NCBI GenBank assembly: GCA_041685145.1
Contig: JAWLGJ010000005.1
Span: 1 to 64,000, forward strand
Length of the DNA stretch: 64,000 bases
Direction: 5' to 3'
Origin: JAWLGJ01 sp041685145
Lineage (GTDB): Bacteria > Pseudomonadota > Alphaproteobacteria > Rhodospirillales > Magnetospirillaceae
Shown here: positions 50,475-58,771 of the stretch, one piece after another
Layout of the letters: each line of letters opens with the position of its first letter
How positions within the stretch are numbered: position 1 is the first letter of the stretch
Translations under genes and position numbers: made by a program
The notes under the pieces: model-generated
Told to the model about the DNA's origin: nothing
What the model saw: the letters and a program-made list of their open reading frames with translations, nothing else
The model's database searches: none

Positions 50475-51929
50475 TCAGCTCCGCCAGAAGGTGGGCAGGA
50501 ACAGCACCAGCACCAGGAACATCTCCAGCCGGCCCAGGAGCATCCCGGCCATCAGCAGCCATTTGGCGGCGTCGGGGATGCCGACATAGTTGGCGAAGGG
50601 CCCCACCGCGTCGCCCAGCCCCGGCCCGGCGTTGGCGATGGCCGCCGCCGCCGCGGTGATGGCGGTGCGGAAGTCGAAGCCGGTCATGCCCAGCCCCATC
50701 GCCAGCACCGCGAAGGTCAGCGCGAAGACGAACAGAAAGCCCATGACGGTGTCGGCAACGGTGTCGGGGATGGGCTTGCGGTTGTAATAGGGTATCAGCA
50801 CCGCGTGCGCCCCCAACAGCCGCGCCACCTGCACCCGCGCGCTGGCCAGCAGGATATGCACCCGGAACACCTTGACCCCCGCCGTCGTCGAGCCGGCGCA
50901 GCCGCCCACCAGCATCAGGAAGAACATGGCCGCGATCGGCAGGCCGCGCCATTCGGCGTAGTCGGCGATGGCGAAGCCGGTGCCGGTCATGGTCGACACC
51001 GCCACGAAGGCGCCGCGGCGCAGCGCGTCGACGAACGGGATGTCGAGGCCGGTCCACATCCACAGCCCCATCATCGCCGACGCCAGCGCCAGCAGCCCCA
51101 GATACCAGCGCAACTGCGTGTCGCGCGCCGCCCAGGCCAGATGCCCGCGCAAGGCGTACAGCAGCAGCACGAAGGGCATCCCGCCCAGCACCATGCCGAC
51201 GAGAATGACGGTTTCCGCCGCCGGGTTGGCGAAGGCCGAGACCGAGGCCTCAAGGGTCGAAAAACCGCCGGTGGCGATGGTGGTCATGGCGTGGAGGGCG
51301 GCGTCGAAGCCGGTGAGGCCGGTCAGCCACAGCGCCACGCCCAACCCCGCCGTCAGCAACAGATACAGCAGCGCCACGGCGCTGGTCATGCGCGCGGCGC
51401 GCGGCATCACCTTCTCGGCCGGGCCGGCGCCCTCGATGCGGAAGATCTGCATCCCGCCGATGCGCAGCACCGGCAGCACCACCATCGCCATGACGATGAC
51501 GCCGATGCCCCCCAGCCACTGCAACAGCGCCCGCCACACCAGGATGCCGGGCGGCGCCCGCTCGAGATTGGCGATGTTGGTGGCGCCGGTGGTGGTGATG
51601 CCGCTGACCGACTCGAACAGCGCGTCGGTGGCGCCCATGTCCAGGCCGCTGAAGGCGAAGGGCAGCGCCGCGGCGGCGGCCACCGCCACCCAGCCGCCGG
51701 TGGTCATCAGGTAGACTTGGCGCAGGCTGGGACGCACCCGGCCGCTGCGGCTGGCAAGCACGATGGCGGCGCCGAAGAAGAAGGTGGTGCCGGCCGAGGC
51801 GGCGAAGACAAGCCAATCGGGGTTGTCGGCGGCGAAGTCCACCGCCGCCGGCACCAGCATCGCCACCGCCACCATCGCCAGCAGCAGGCCGATGACCAGG
51901 AAGACGGGGCGGAGATCGAGGGTCACCAT
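50475..51929 (-). CDS. TrkH-family potassium uptake protein (copy 2)
   Basis: Potassium-translocating membrane subunit, 484 residues with about ten helices. The four pore loops with selectivity Gly are visible: SGITTTGATN, TTIATGGFST, STMTGTGFA and ANAGPGLG. The cytosolic partner TrkA is not in the window. It lies 1 bp downstream of a second trkH gene of similar size, so the pair is transcribed together. The two proteins are homologous but clearly diverged. Confidence 0.93.
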   Translation of the reverse strand: MVTLDLRPVFLVIGLLLAMVAVAMLVPAAVDFAADNPDWLVFAASAGTTFFFGAAIVLASRSGRVRPSLRQVYLMTTGGWVAVAAAAALPFAFSGLDMGATDALFESVSGITTTGATNIANLERAPPGILVWRALLQWLGGIGVIVMAMVVLPVLRIGGMQIFRIEGAGPAEKVMPRAARMTSAVALLYLLLTAGLGVALWLTGLTGFDAALHAMTTIATGGFSTLEASVSAFANPAAETVILVGMVLGGMPFVLLLYALRGHLAWAARDTQLRWYLGLLALASAMMGLWMWTGLDIPFVDALRRGAFVAVSTMTGTGFAIADYAEWRGLPIAAMFFLMLVGGCAGSTTAGVKVFRVHILLASARVQVARLLGAHAVLIPYYNRKPIPDTVADTVMGFLFVFALTFAVLAMGLGMTGFDFRTAITAAAAAIANAGPGLGDAVGPFANYVGIPDAAKWLLMAGMLLGRLEMFLVLVLFLPTFWRS

Positions 51930-51930
51930 C

Positions 51931-53376
51931 TCAGCCCCTCCAGAAGGCCGGCATCAGCAGCGCCAGCACCGTCATCAGTTCCAACCGCCCCAGCAGCATG
52001 GCCGCCGACAAGAGCCATTTGGCGGCCGCCGGCAATTCCGCGTAGCTGCCGGCCGGTCCCACCGAGCCCAGGCCGGGGCCGACATTGCCCAGGCTGGCGG
52101 CGGCGGCGGACAAGCTGTCGACCACGTTCAGCCCCACCAGGGTCAGCGCCAGCGACACCACCACGAAACTGAAGAAATACAGCACCATGAAGCCCAACAC
52201 CGACCGCACCACGGCATCGGAGATGCGCTGGCGATTGAAGTCGATGATAAAGACACCGTTGGGATGCAGCAGCCGCCGCAGATGCATCCCGGCCATCGCG
52301 AACAGCACCTGATAGCGGAATATCTTGATGCCGCCCGCCGTCGAACCGGTGCAGCCGCCGATGAACAGCAGAATGAAGAAGACGGTCTGGGCAAAGCCGC
52401 CCCAGGCGGCGTAGTCGTCGGAGGCGAAGCCGGTGGTGGTGACGATGGAGACGACGTTGAACAGGCCGTGACGCACCGCCTCGTTCGCCGGCCAGTCGTG
52501 GACCACCCACAGCCACAGCGCCAGCAGGCCGGCGAAAAACGCCACGAAGCCGACATACCAGCGCATCTGGCTGTCGCGGAACAAAGCCCCGCGGTTGCGC
52601 CGCAACAGCGTGGCGTAAAGGATGAAGGTGCCGCCGCCCAGCAGCATGAAGGCGGTGACGATCCACTGCACCGCAGGCCCGAACTGGCCGATGGAGGCGT
52701 CGTAATTGGCGAAGCCCCCGGTGGCGACGGTGGAAAAGGCGTGCGAGACGGCGTCGAAGACCGTCAGCCCCGCCAGCCACAGCAGCACCGCGCAGACCGC
52801 CGTGAAGGCGACATAGATGCTGACGATCGCCGCCGCCACCTGCGAGACGCGCGGCATCATCTTCTCGCTCTTCTCCGACGACTCCAGCCGGAACAACTGC
52901 ATCCCGCCGATGCGCAGCAGTGGGAACAGCGCCGTGGCCATTACGATGATGCCGATGCCGCCCATCCAGTGCGAAAGCTGCCGCCACAGCAGCAGCCCGC
53001 GCGGCAGATCCTCCAGGCCGCTCAACACCGTGGCGCCGGTGGTGGTCAGGCCGGACATGGATTCGAAAAAGGCGTCGGTGAAGCTGATGCCGAGGCCGGA
53101 GAAGATGAAGGGCAGGGTGCCGAAGGTCACCCCCAGCACCCAGATGGACACCGTGACCAGGAAGGCCTCGCGGGCGGTCAGGCGCAGGGTGCCGCCCGGC
53201 CGGCTGGCCAGGGCCATGCCCAGCCCGCTGAATCCGGTGACCGTCGCCGCGGCCATAAAGGCCAGCCAGTCGCGATTGCCGTCGTAGAAATCGACCGCCG
53301 CCGGTGGCAGCATCGCCGCCGCCAGGGCGAGCAGCAGCCACCCGACGATGAACAGGACCGGCCGAAGGTCGAGCAA
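51931..53376 (-). CDS. TrkH-family potassium uptake protein (copy 1)
   Basis: 481-residue potassium transporter subunit. Pore loops are SGLTTTGATV, STVATGGFAN, SIVTTTGFASDD and GNVGPGLGSVG, all with the conserved Gly. The start is TTG at 53376, with AAGGGG 6 bp upstream. First gene of the tandem pair. TrkH subunits form dimers, so the two might form a heterodimer or separate systems with different affinity (inference). Confidence 0.93.
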   Translation of the reverse strand: MLDLRPVLFIVGWLLLALAAAMLPPAAVDFYDGNRDWLAFMAAATVTGFSGLGMALASRPGGTLRLTAREAFLVTVSIWVLGVTFGTLPFIFSGLGISFTDAFFESMSGLTTTGATVLSGLEDLPRGLLLWRQLSHWMGGIGIIVMATALFPLLRIGGMQLFRLESSEKSEKMMPRVSQVAAAIVSIYVAFTAVCAVLLWLAGLTVFDAVSHAFSTVATGGFANYDASIGQFGPAVQWIVTAFMLLGGGTFILYATLLRRNRGALFRDSQMRWYVGFVAFFAGLLALWLWVVHDWPANEAVRHGLFNVVSIVTTTGFASDDYAAWGGFAQTVFFILLFIGGCTGSTAGGIKIFRYQVLFAMAGMHLRRLLHPNGVFIIDFNRQRISDAVVRSVLGFMVLYFFSFVVVSLALTLVGLNVVDSLSAAAASLGNVGPGLGSVGPAGSYAELPAAAKWLLSAAMLLGRLELMTVLALLMPAFWRG

Positions 53377-53459
53377 ACGGCGCCCCTTCCCCCTTTGCGT
53401 ATGGGGGACTATTGCCCCGGCCGCGCGCCGCTGTCCAGCCCCGAGGGGGGGCGGAAGAT

Positions 53460-53518
53460 CATGCGCCCCTCGGCGGGCGCTCGCTCTGCTCGCCTGGCCA
53501 CCGCCTCAACGGCGGCTG
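53460..53518 (-). repeat. Single two-hairpin repeat unit E
   Basis: One degenerate unit in minus orientation between the trkH start and the folE stop. It keeps the GCCGCC/GGCGGT-like stem and the GCGAGC connector but has several changes. The remaining gap up to 53531 shows nothing else. Confidence 0.8.
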
Positions 53519-53531
53519 GGCGGGTCACGCC

Positions 53532-54203
53532 CTAGAGGTTGGTGAGGCCGCCGCCCGCGCCGGCGATCAGGCCCAGGAACTCGCGCCGGGTGGTGGGGTC
53601 GTCGCGAAAGGCGCCCAGCATGTGGCTGGTCACCATCGTCACCCCCGGCGTGTGGACGCCGCGGGTGGTCATGCATTCGTGCGCCGCCTCGATGACCACG
53701 GCGACGCCCTTGGGCTCCAGCACCCGGTTGATGGCGGTGGCGATCTGCACCGTCAGCTTCTCTTGGATCTGCAGCCGCCGGGCATAGACTTCCACCACCC
53801 GCGCCAGCTTGCTGATGCCGACGACCCGATGGTCGGGCAGATAGGCGACATGCGCCTTGCCGATGATTGGCACCATGTGGTGCTCGCAATGCGACTCCAG
53901 GCGGATGTCGCGCAGCAGCACCATCTCGTCGTAGCCGTCGGTCTCCTCGAAGGTGCGGCGCAGGATGTCCTCGGGGTCGGCGTCGTAGCCGGCGAAGAAC
54001 TCCTCATAGGCGCGGGCCACCCGCGCCGGGGTTTCGCGCAGGCCCTCGCGCTCGGGGTGGTCGCCGGCCCAGCGGATCAGGGTGCGCACCGCCTCCTCGG
54101 CCTCGGCGCGGCTGGGGCGGCGGTCGCGGCCGGCCAGCCCGGAAACGGTGATCGATTCGTGCAGGCTCAAGCTCGGCTCCGTCGGCGATTTGGTGTTATC
54201 CAC
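53532..54203 (-). CDS. folE: GTP cyclohydrolase I
   Basis: First enzyme of tetrahydrofolate synthesis, forming dihydroneopterin triphosphate. The 223 residues include the zinc site (Cys in ESHCEHHMVPIIG, the two His, and Cys in CMTTRGV) and GVGKLARVV-like GISKLARVVEVYARR. The start is not certain: GTG 54203 or TTG 54170 (the latter with GGAG upstream); the N-terminal 30 residues are variable in the family. The 41-bp gap to apaG holds no other signal. Confidence 0.95.
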   Translation of the reverse strand: MDNTKSPTEPSLSLHESITVSGLAGRDRRPSRAEAEEAVRTLIRWAGDHPEREGLRETPARVARAYEEFFAGYDADPEDILRRTFEETDGYDEMVLLRDIRLESHCEHHMVPIIGKAHVAYLPDHRVVGISKLARVVEVYARRLQIQEKLTVQIATAINRVLEPKGVAVVIEAAHECMTTRGVHTPGVTMVTSHMLGAFRDDPTTRREFLGLIAGAGGGLTNL

Positions 54204-54244
54204 ACGCTGATGTGGTTGCGGCGCCGCGCCCCCACAAGGGGCGG

Positions 54245-54655
54245 TCAATGCACCGCCGCCGGTTCGTGCGGGCAGTCGAGCGAGAACGCCGGCACGTTAA
54301 TCTCGAAGCGCTCGCCGGAATCGCTCTCCATCTGGTACGCCCCCACCATTATGCCCGACGACGTCGCCAGCGGCGTGCCGCTGGTGTATTCGAAGCTGTC
54401 GCCGGGGTGGAGCACCGGCTGTTCGCCGACGACGCCGGCGCCCGCGACCTCCTGCAGGCGCCCCAGGGCGTCGGTGATGCGCCAGCGGCGGCGCAGCAGG
54501 CGCACCGTCTCGTCGCCACGGTTCTCGATGCGGACGCGGTACGCCCAGACATAGTGATTGTCGGCCGGGGAGGACTGGTCCTCGAGGTAATAGGGATGCA
54601 CGGTGACGGTGATGGCGCGGGTGGTGCGCGCGTAACCGGCCTCGTCCTCGGTCAT
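54245..54655 (-). CDS. apaG: ApaG protein
   Basis: A 136-residue immunoglobulin-like beta-sandwich protein: VTVHPYYLEDQSSPADNHYVWAY, VRLLRRRWRITDALGR, GVVGEQPVLHPGDSFEYTSG and the final FEINVPAFSLD. ApaG affects cobalt resistance and Mg efflux in enteric bacteria; the molecular role is unsettled. ATG 54655 matches the family's length; an in-frame ATG at 54691 behind a G-rich tract is possible. Confidence 0.92.
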   Translation of the reverse strand: MTEDEAGYARTTRAITVTVHPYYLEDQSSPADNHYVWAYRVRIENRGDETVRLLRRRWRITDALGRLQEVAGAGVVGEQPVLHPGDSFEYTSGTPLATSSGIMVGAYQMESDSGERFEINVPAFSLDCPHEPAAVH

Positions 54656-54800
54656 GGCGATCGAACCTGCCCATCGCGTTTGCGGAGCCATAATACCCCC
54701 GATCGAGTGCGGTCCTCAACGGCGTGCCGCGAAAGTGCAGGCGGCGGCGCCTTCCCGGCCGAAGTGAGGTATCACCTTTGCGGCGCTGGTCAAGGGGGGC

Positions 54801-54859
54801 GGAAGAAAAATACTTCCGATTCGCGTCCCCGGGGCACCGCCGTCGCGGTGGCCCCGGGG
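54801..54859 (-). terminator. Strong hairpin(s) after the OmpA-family lipoprotein gene
   Basis: Directly after the stop, CCCCGGGGC-ACCGC and GCGGT-GCCCCGGGG pair as a 14-bp stem with one bulge (54827-54859). A second stem CGGAAG/CTTCCG encloses a T-rich loop (54800-54818). It is probably a terminator or a bidirectional stabiliser in the 214-bp gap before apaG. Confidence 0.55.
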
Positions 54860-54869
54860 CGCGTGGCGG

Positions 54870-55757
54870 TCAGGCGCCGCCGTCCTCGATGCGCACCACC
54901 ACCCGGCGGTTCTGCGGCTCGCGGACGCCGTCGTCGGTGGGCACCACCGGGTCGCCCTCGCCGCGGGCGTCGATGCGGATGCGCTCCGGCGCGACGCCGT
55001 TCTCCGCCAGCACGGCCCGCACCGCCTCGGCGCGGCGGCGCGACAGCGCCTCGTTGTAGGCGGACGGGCCCGAGCGGTCGGCGTGGCCGGCGACCACCAC
55101 CGGGGCGTCGCCGCGCGCGGCCGCGGCCTGGGCGGCCGCCTCGATGATGCGCCGCGCCGCCGGCGAGACGGCGCTGGAGTCGAAGTCGAAATAGACCTGG
55201 AAGCGGTCGAGCGGCATCTCCACCTCGGGCACCGGCTCGGGCTCGGGCTCGGGCGGCGGCTCCGGGGCGGGCGGCGGCGCCAGCGCCTCGCGCAGGCCCG
55301 CCAGGCCGGTGTAGAAGTCCTGGCGGCAGGCGGCGATGTGGTCGACCTGGTGGTTCTCCGACAACTGCTCGACCCAGCAGTCGAAGCTGACCTGCGCGCG
55401 CGAGGCGACCTCGGGCACGCGGCCGCGGCCGTTGGCGGCCAAGAGCTGCGTCAGTTCCGAGCGCGCCCGGTCGACCTCGGCGCGCACCGCCGGCGGCACG
55501 CCCACGTTCTCGGGGTCGAGCGGCAGCACCACCTCGCCCCGCGCCGCCGCCAAGCCTTTGCGTGAAAAGGCGCCGACGCTGGCCCAGTCGTACTGGTCGT
55601 ATTCGAATTCCGCCAGTTCGCGATAATCGCCGGCCAGGGCGCGGGTGAAGGGCGAGCCCTGCGGCTCCGCCACCCGCAACTCGTCCAGCGCCCGATAGCC
55701 GCAGGCCGACATGCCACTGATAAGAAGCACGCCGACCGCCATGCGCAGGAACCTCAT
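54870..55757 (-). CDS. OmpA-family lipoprotein
   Basis: A 295-residue outer-membrane lipoprotein: signal peptide with lipobox SGMSAC (Cys about 19), an unassigned helical region with two Cys (about 125-150), a Pro/Glu-rich spacer (about 168-188) and a C-terminal OmpA domain (about 195-290). The domain has VYFDFDSSAVSP, the peptidoglycan-binding AGHADRSGP...NEALSRRRAEAV and GEGDPVVPTDDGVREPQNRRVVV. It anchors the outer membrane to peptidoglycan. GGAGG lies 5 bp upstream of ATG 55757. Confidence 0.92.
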   Translation of the reverse strand: MRFLRMAVGVLLISGMSACGYRALDELRVAEPQGSPFTRALAGDYRELAEFEYDQYDWASVGAFSRKGLAAARGEVVLPLDPENVGVPPAVRAEVDRARSELTQLLAANGRGRVPEVASRAQVSFDCWVEQLSENHQVDHIAACRQDFYTGLAGLREALAPPPAPEPPPEPEPEPVPEVEMPLDRFQVYFDFDSSAVSPAARRIIEAAAQAAAARGDAPVVVAGHADRSGPSAYNEALSRRRAEAVRAVLAENGVAPERIRIDARGEGDPVVPTDDGVREPQNRRVVVRIEDGGA

Positions 55758-55890
55758 GCCATCCTCCGTCTCCAGGCGGCACCTCTGCCGGAGACATGCG
55801 GGGGACGCGGCACCCTTTCCAGGCCATTCGCCGAATGCACCCCCGAAAGGGCGGCACCGAAGCACCACCCGAGGGGGGCGCCGCCGCCGC

Positions 55891-55921
55891 TTGCCGCCAC
55901 GGCGGCTTTGGCCTATATAAT
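55891..55921 (+). promoter_or_regulatory. Promoter of tRNA-Gly
   Basis: TTGCCG (55891-55896) with a perfect TATAAT (55916-55921), 19-bp spacing (17 bp if TATATA is used). The -10 ends 11 bp before the tRNA. Confidence 0.7.
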
Positions 55922-55932
55922 GGCGCCCGGAC

Positions 55933-56007
55933 GCGGGTGTAGTTCAGTGGTAGAACGACAGCTTCCCAAGCTGTATGTCGTGGGTTCGATTCCCATCACC
56001 CGCTCCA
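55933..56007 (+). tRNA. tRNA-Gly (anticodon CCC)
   Basis: 75 nt including encoded CCA. Acceptor GCGGGTG pairs with CACCCGC, discriminator T. The anticodon stem ACAGC/GCTGT encloses TTCCCAA, giving anticodon CCC for glycine GGG. T-loop GGGTTCGATTCCC is standard. The last 12 bp overlap, on the other strand, the 3' end of the DUF305 gene. Confidence 0.97.
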
Positions 56008-56490
56008 TTCCTCCTCCGCCGCCGCCGCGGTGCCGTCGGCCGACGACGGCGATTCCAGGTCGCGGATCAGGCGCCGCATTTCCTCGATTTCCCGGCGTTG
56101 CGCCTCGATGATCTCGTCGGCGAGTTCGCGCACGCGCGGGTCGGCGATGCGCGCCCGCTTGCTGGTGAGGATGGCGATGGAATGGTGGGGAATCATCGCC
56201 TTCATATAGGAGACGTCACCAACCGTCGCCTGGCTGCGGACCAGAAACAGCGCCGCGGCGAAGGCGGCGACGCTGGCCGCGTAGATGCCGAGATTGACGC
56301 CGCGGCTGGCATACATGCCGAGCATGAAGCTGAGCATGACCACCGCCATCGTCGCGCCCATGACGACGGCCATGTAGACCCGGGTTTCGCTGAAGGCGAT
56401 GTGCGTCGCGTCGAAAACGTTGAGGTACATCAGCACATACATCGCCGCCGTCGAGGTGGCGATCATGGCCGCGAACCGCCAATAGCTCAC
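55996..56490 (-). CDS. DUF305 protein with N-terminal membrane helices
   Basis: A 164-residue protein with about three hydrophobic helices (1-85) followed by a DUF305 helical domain. The domain includes the MIPHHSIAI His-His motif (about 98-106) and an amphipathic helix RELADEIIEAQRREIEEMRRLI. DUF305 proteins are linked to copper and metal handling in many bacteria, but the function is unproven. The stop codon and last three codons lie within the antisense of tRNA-Gly. Confidence 0.85.
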   Translation of the reverse strand: MSYWRFAAMIATSTAAMYVLMYLNVFDATHIAFSETRVYMAVVMGATMAVVMLSFMLGMYASRGVNLGIYAASVAAFAAALFLVRSQATVGDVSYMKAMIPHHSIAILTSKRARIADPRVRELADEIIEAQRREIEEMRRLIRDLESPSSADGTAAAAEEEWSG

Positions 56491-56576
56491 CGCCCTGCCT
56501 CCGGGTTTGACGGGAGGCGGCGGCGGCGGGACCGGGGCCCGTCGCCGCCGCGGGTGGGGCGTGGCCGGGCCATGCC

Positions 56577-56882
56577 CTAGCGACTGTCGCCGTCACCGTC
56601 GTCGCCGGTGCCGTCCATTCCGGCCGCACCCGCCGCACCAGCGGCGCCCGCCGCGCCGCCGGCGCCGGCCGCGCCGCCGTTGCCGGAGGGCACGCCCTGG
56701 CCGATGGGAACGTCACGCTCGAATTCGGCCACCTGGCCGGGCTGCAACTGCGGGTCGGTGGCCTCGGCCCGGGGGTCACCGATCAGCCCGCCGCCGCCGC
56801 CGTCCCACATGCCGGCGCACCCTGAAAGGCCGATGCCGCCGGCAAGCGCGGTCGCCGCAAGGATACTGCGTCGCTTAAGCAT
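56577..56882 (-). CDS. Small Gly/Ala-rich lipoprotein
   Basis: 101 residues: signal peptide with lipobox LSGC (Cys about 22), a middle with QPGQVAEFERDVPIGQGV and a low-complexity tail of Gly-Ala-Ala repeats ending in an acidic DGTGDDGDGDSR. GGAGG precedes ATG 56882. Not recognised as a family; the tail could be flexible or repeat-prone. It is encoded upstream of the DUF305 gene on the same strand with an 86-bp gap. Confidence 0.6.
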   Translation of the reverse strand: MLKRRSILAATALAGGIGLSGCAGMWDGGGGGLIGDPRAEATDPQLQPGQVAEFERDVPIGQGVPSGNGGAAGAGGAAGAAGAAGAAGMDGTGDDGDGDSR

Positions 56883-57012
56883 TGCTTCCTCCGATTGCGT
56901 CAAACTCGGAGGCACCAACACGACAGAGCCGGAGTGGTTTGCGGGCCCATGCGGTTTGCCGCGAAAGCGGGGCAGGACATGCCCCTTCGACGCGCGAACG
57001 GCCAGGGCGAAT

Positions 57013-57038
57013 GCGGGCGGCGGCAGGGCGCCGCCCGC
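57013..57038 (-). terminator. Hairpin after pckA
   Basis: GCGGGCGG and CCGCCCGC form a perfect 8-bp stem 9 bp beyond the pckA stop. No T-run follows, so it is a weak terminator candidate within the 164-bp gap to the Gly/Ala-rich lipoprotein gene. Confidence 0.35.
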
Positions 57039-57046
57039 ACGGCCCG

Positions 57047-58657
57047 TCAGGCGGCGGCGCGGATGGCCGCCTGCTTCACCTTGTCGTCGACATAGGCCTC
57101 GAACTGGCCGAAATTGGCCTCGAAGCGCCGCGCCACCTCGCGGGCGGCACGGTCATAGGCGGCCGGGTCGGCCCAGGTCGCCTTCGGCCGCAGCACCTCG
57201 TCGGGCACGCCCGGGCAGGTCGTCGGCACCAGCACGCCGAAATAGGGGTCGGGCTCGAAGCCGGCCTTGGCAAGCTCGCCCGAGAGCGCCGCGCGCACCA
57301 TCGCGCGGGTGTGGCCGATCTTCATGCGCGCGCCGACGCCATAGCCGCCGCCGCTCCAGCCGGTGTTGACCAGCCAGCAGCGGGCGCCGTGCCGCTGCAT
57401 CATCTCGCCCAGCATCCGGGCGTAGACGCTGGGATGGCGCGGCATGAAGGGGGCGCCGAAGCAGGTCGAGAAGGTGGCCTGCGGCTCCTTGACGCCCTTC
57501 TCGGTGCCGGCGACGCGCGCCGTGTAGCCGGAGAGGAAATGATACATCGCCTGCTCGGGCGTCAGTTGGCTGATGGGCGGCAAGACGCCGAAGGCGTCGG
57601 CGGTCAGCATGATGATGTTCTCGGGATGGCCGCCCTTGCCCTCGGGCGCGACATTGGGGATGGAGGACAGCGGATAGGAGGCGCGGGTGTTTTCGGTCAG
57701 CGACCCGTCGTCGAGGTCCAGCCCGCGGCTGTCGATGTCCATCATGACGTTTTCGAGGATGGTGCCGTAGCGCCGCGTGGTGGCGTAAATCTCGGGCTCG
57801 GCCTCGGGGCTGAGCTTGATGACCTTGGCGTAACAGCCGCCCTCGAAATTGAAGACGCCGTCGGGGCTCCAGCCGTGCTCGTCATCGCCGATCAGCGCCC
57901 GCGAGGAATCGGCCGACAGCGTCGTCTTGCCGGTGCCCGAAAGCCCGAAAAATACCGCCACGTCGCCGCGCGCGCCGATATTCGCCGAACAATGCATGGG
58001 CAGCACGCCCTGTTCCGGCAGCAGGTGGTTCAGCACCGAGAAAATCGATTTCTTGATCTCGCCGGCATAGGAGGTGCCGCCGATCAGCACCAGGCGCTCG
58101 GCGAAATTGACGATGATGAACACCTCCGAGCGCGTGCCGTCGGTCTCGGGCACGGCGTGGAAACGCGGCGCCTGGATCACCGTGAATTGCGGCGTGAAGT
58201 CGGCCAGTTCCTCCGGACGGGGCTGGATGAACATGTTGCGGGCGAACAGGCTGTGCCAGGCGGTCTGGGTGATGATGCGCACCGGCAGGCGATAGCGGGC
58301 GTCGGCGCCGGCGTAGCAGTCCTGCACGAACAGTTCCTGGCCCTGGAGGTAGTTGAGCATCCGGTCGCGAATGCGCGCGAAGTTCTCCTGGCTGATGGGG
58401 CGGTTGACGGCGCCCCAGTCGATGGCGTCGCGCGACGAGGGCTCGTCGACGGTGAACTTGTCGTTTGGCGAGCGGCCGGTGTGATGGCCGGTGCGGACGA
58501 CGAAGGCGCCGCCCTCGGCGAAATGCCCGTCACGGCGGCGCACCGCCTCTTCGAGCAGCGCCGGCGCCGGATAGTTCCAGTGCGCCACTTCGATATTGCG
58601 GATGCCGTGATTTTCAAGGCCGTAACTGCTGACGAACGGACCAACCTGCTGCGCCAT
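57047..58657 (-). CDS. pckA: Phosphoenolpyruvate carboxykinase (ATP)
   Basis: Gluconeogenic enzyme: oxaloacetate + ATP to PEP, 536 residues. Present are RTGHHTGRSPNDKF (substrate Arg), YAGEIKKS (Lys), the P-loop GLSGTGKTTLS (about 245), the metal-binding IGDDEHGW, FNFEGGCYAK and RASYPLSSIPN. Full-length and intact. ATG 58657 is preferred over in-frame upstream codons. In Alphaproteobacteria pckA is usually next to chvI-chvG; here two regulator genes intervene. It has its own promoter. Confidence 0.97.
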   Translation of the reverse strand: MAQQVGPFVSSYGLENHGIRNIEVAHWNYPAPALLEEAVRRRDGHFAEGGAFVVRTGHHTGRSPNDKFTVDEPSSRDAIDWGAVNRPISQENFARIRDRMLNYLQGQELFVQDCYAGADARYRLPVRIITQTAWHSLFARNMFIQPRPEELADFTPQFTVIQAPRFHAVPETDGTRSEVFIIVNFAERLVLIGGTSYAGEIKKSIFSVLNHLLPEQGVLPMHCSANIGARGDVAVFFGLSGTGKTTLSADSSRALIGDDEHGWSPDGVFNFEGGCYAKVIKLSPEAEPEIYATTRRYGTILENVMMDIDSRGLDLDDGSLTENTRASYPLSSIPNVAPEGKGGHPENIIMLTADAFGVLPPISQLTPEQAMYHFLSGYTARVAGTEKGVKEPQATFSTCFGAPFMPRHPSVYARMLGEMMQRHGARCWLVNTGWSGGGYGVGARMKIGHTRAMVRAALSGELAKAGFEPDPYFGVLVPTTCPGVPDEVLRPKATWADPAAYDRAAREVARRFEANFGQFEAYVDDKVKQAAIRAAA

Positions 58658-58723
58658 CTGTCCTTGCCTTTGTTCCTGTGCCGCCTGTGTCCCCCGCACA
58701 TGTGGGTAGGGAGGACGCGGGGC

Positions 58724-58752
58724 ACCATACAACCCTCGTTCGGGTGCGACAA
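58724..58752 (-). promoter_or_regulatory. Putative pckA promoter
   Basis: On the minus strand TTGTCG and TATGGT lie 17 bp apart, in the 114-bp gap downstream of the LuxR-type gene. The -10 ends 66 bp upstream of the pckA start codon. Confidence 0.5.
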
Positions 58753-58771
58753 TCGCTTCGGGCGCCGCCCT

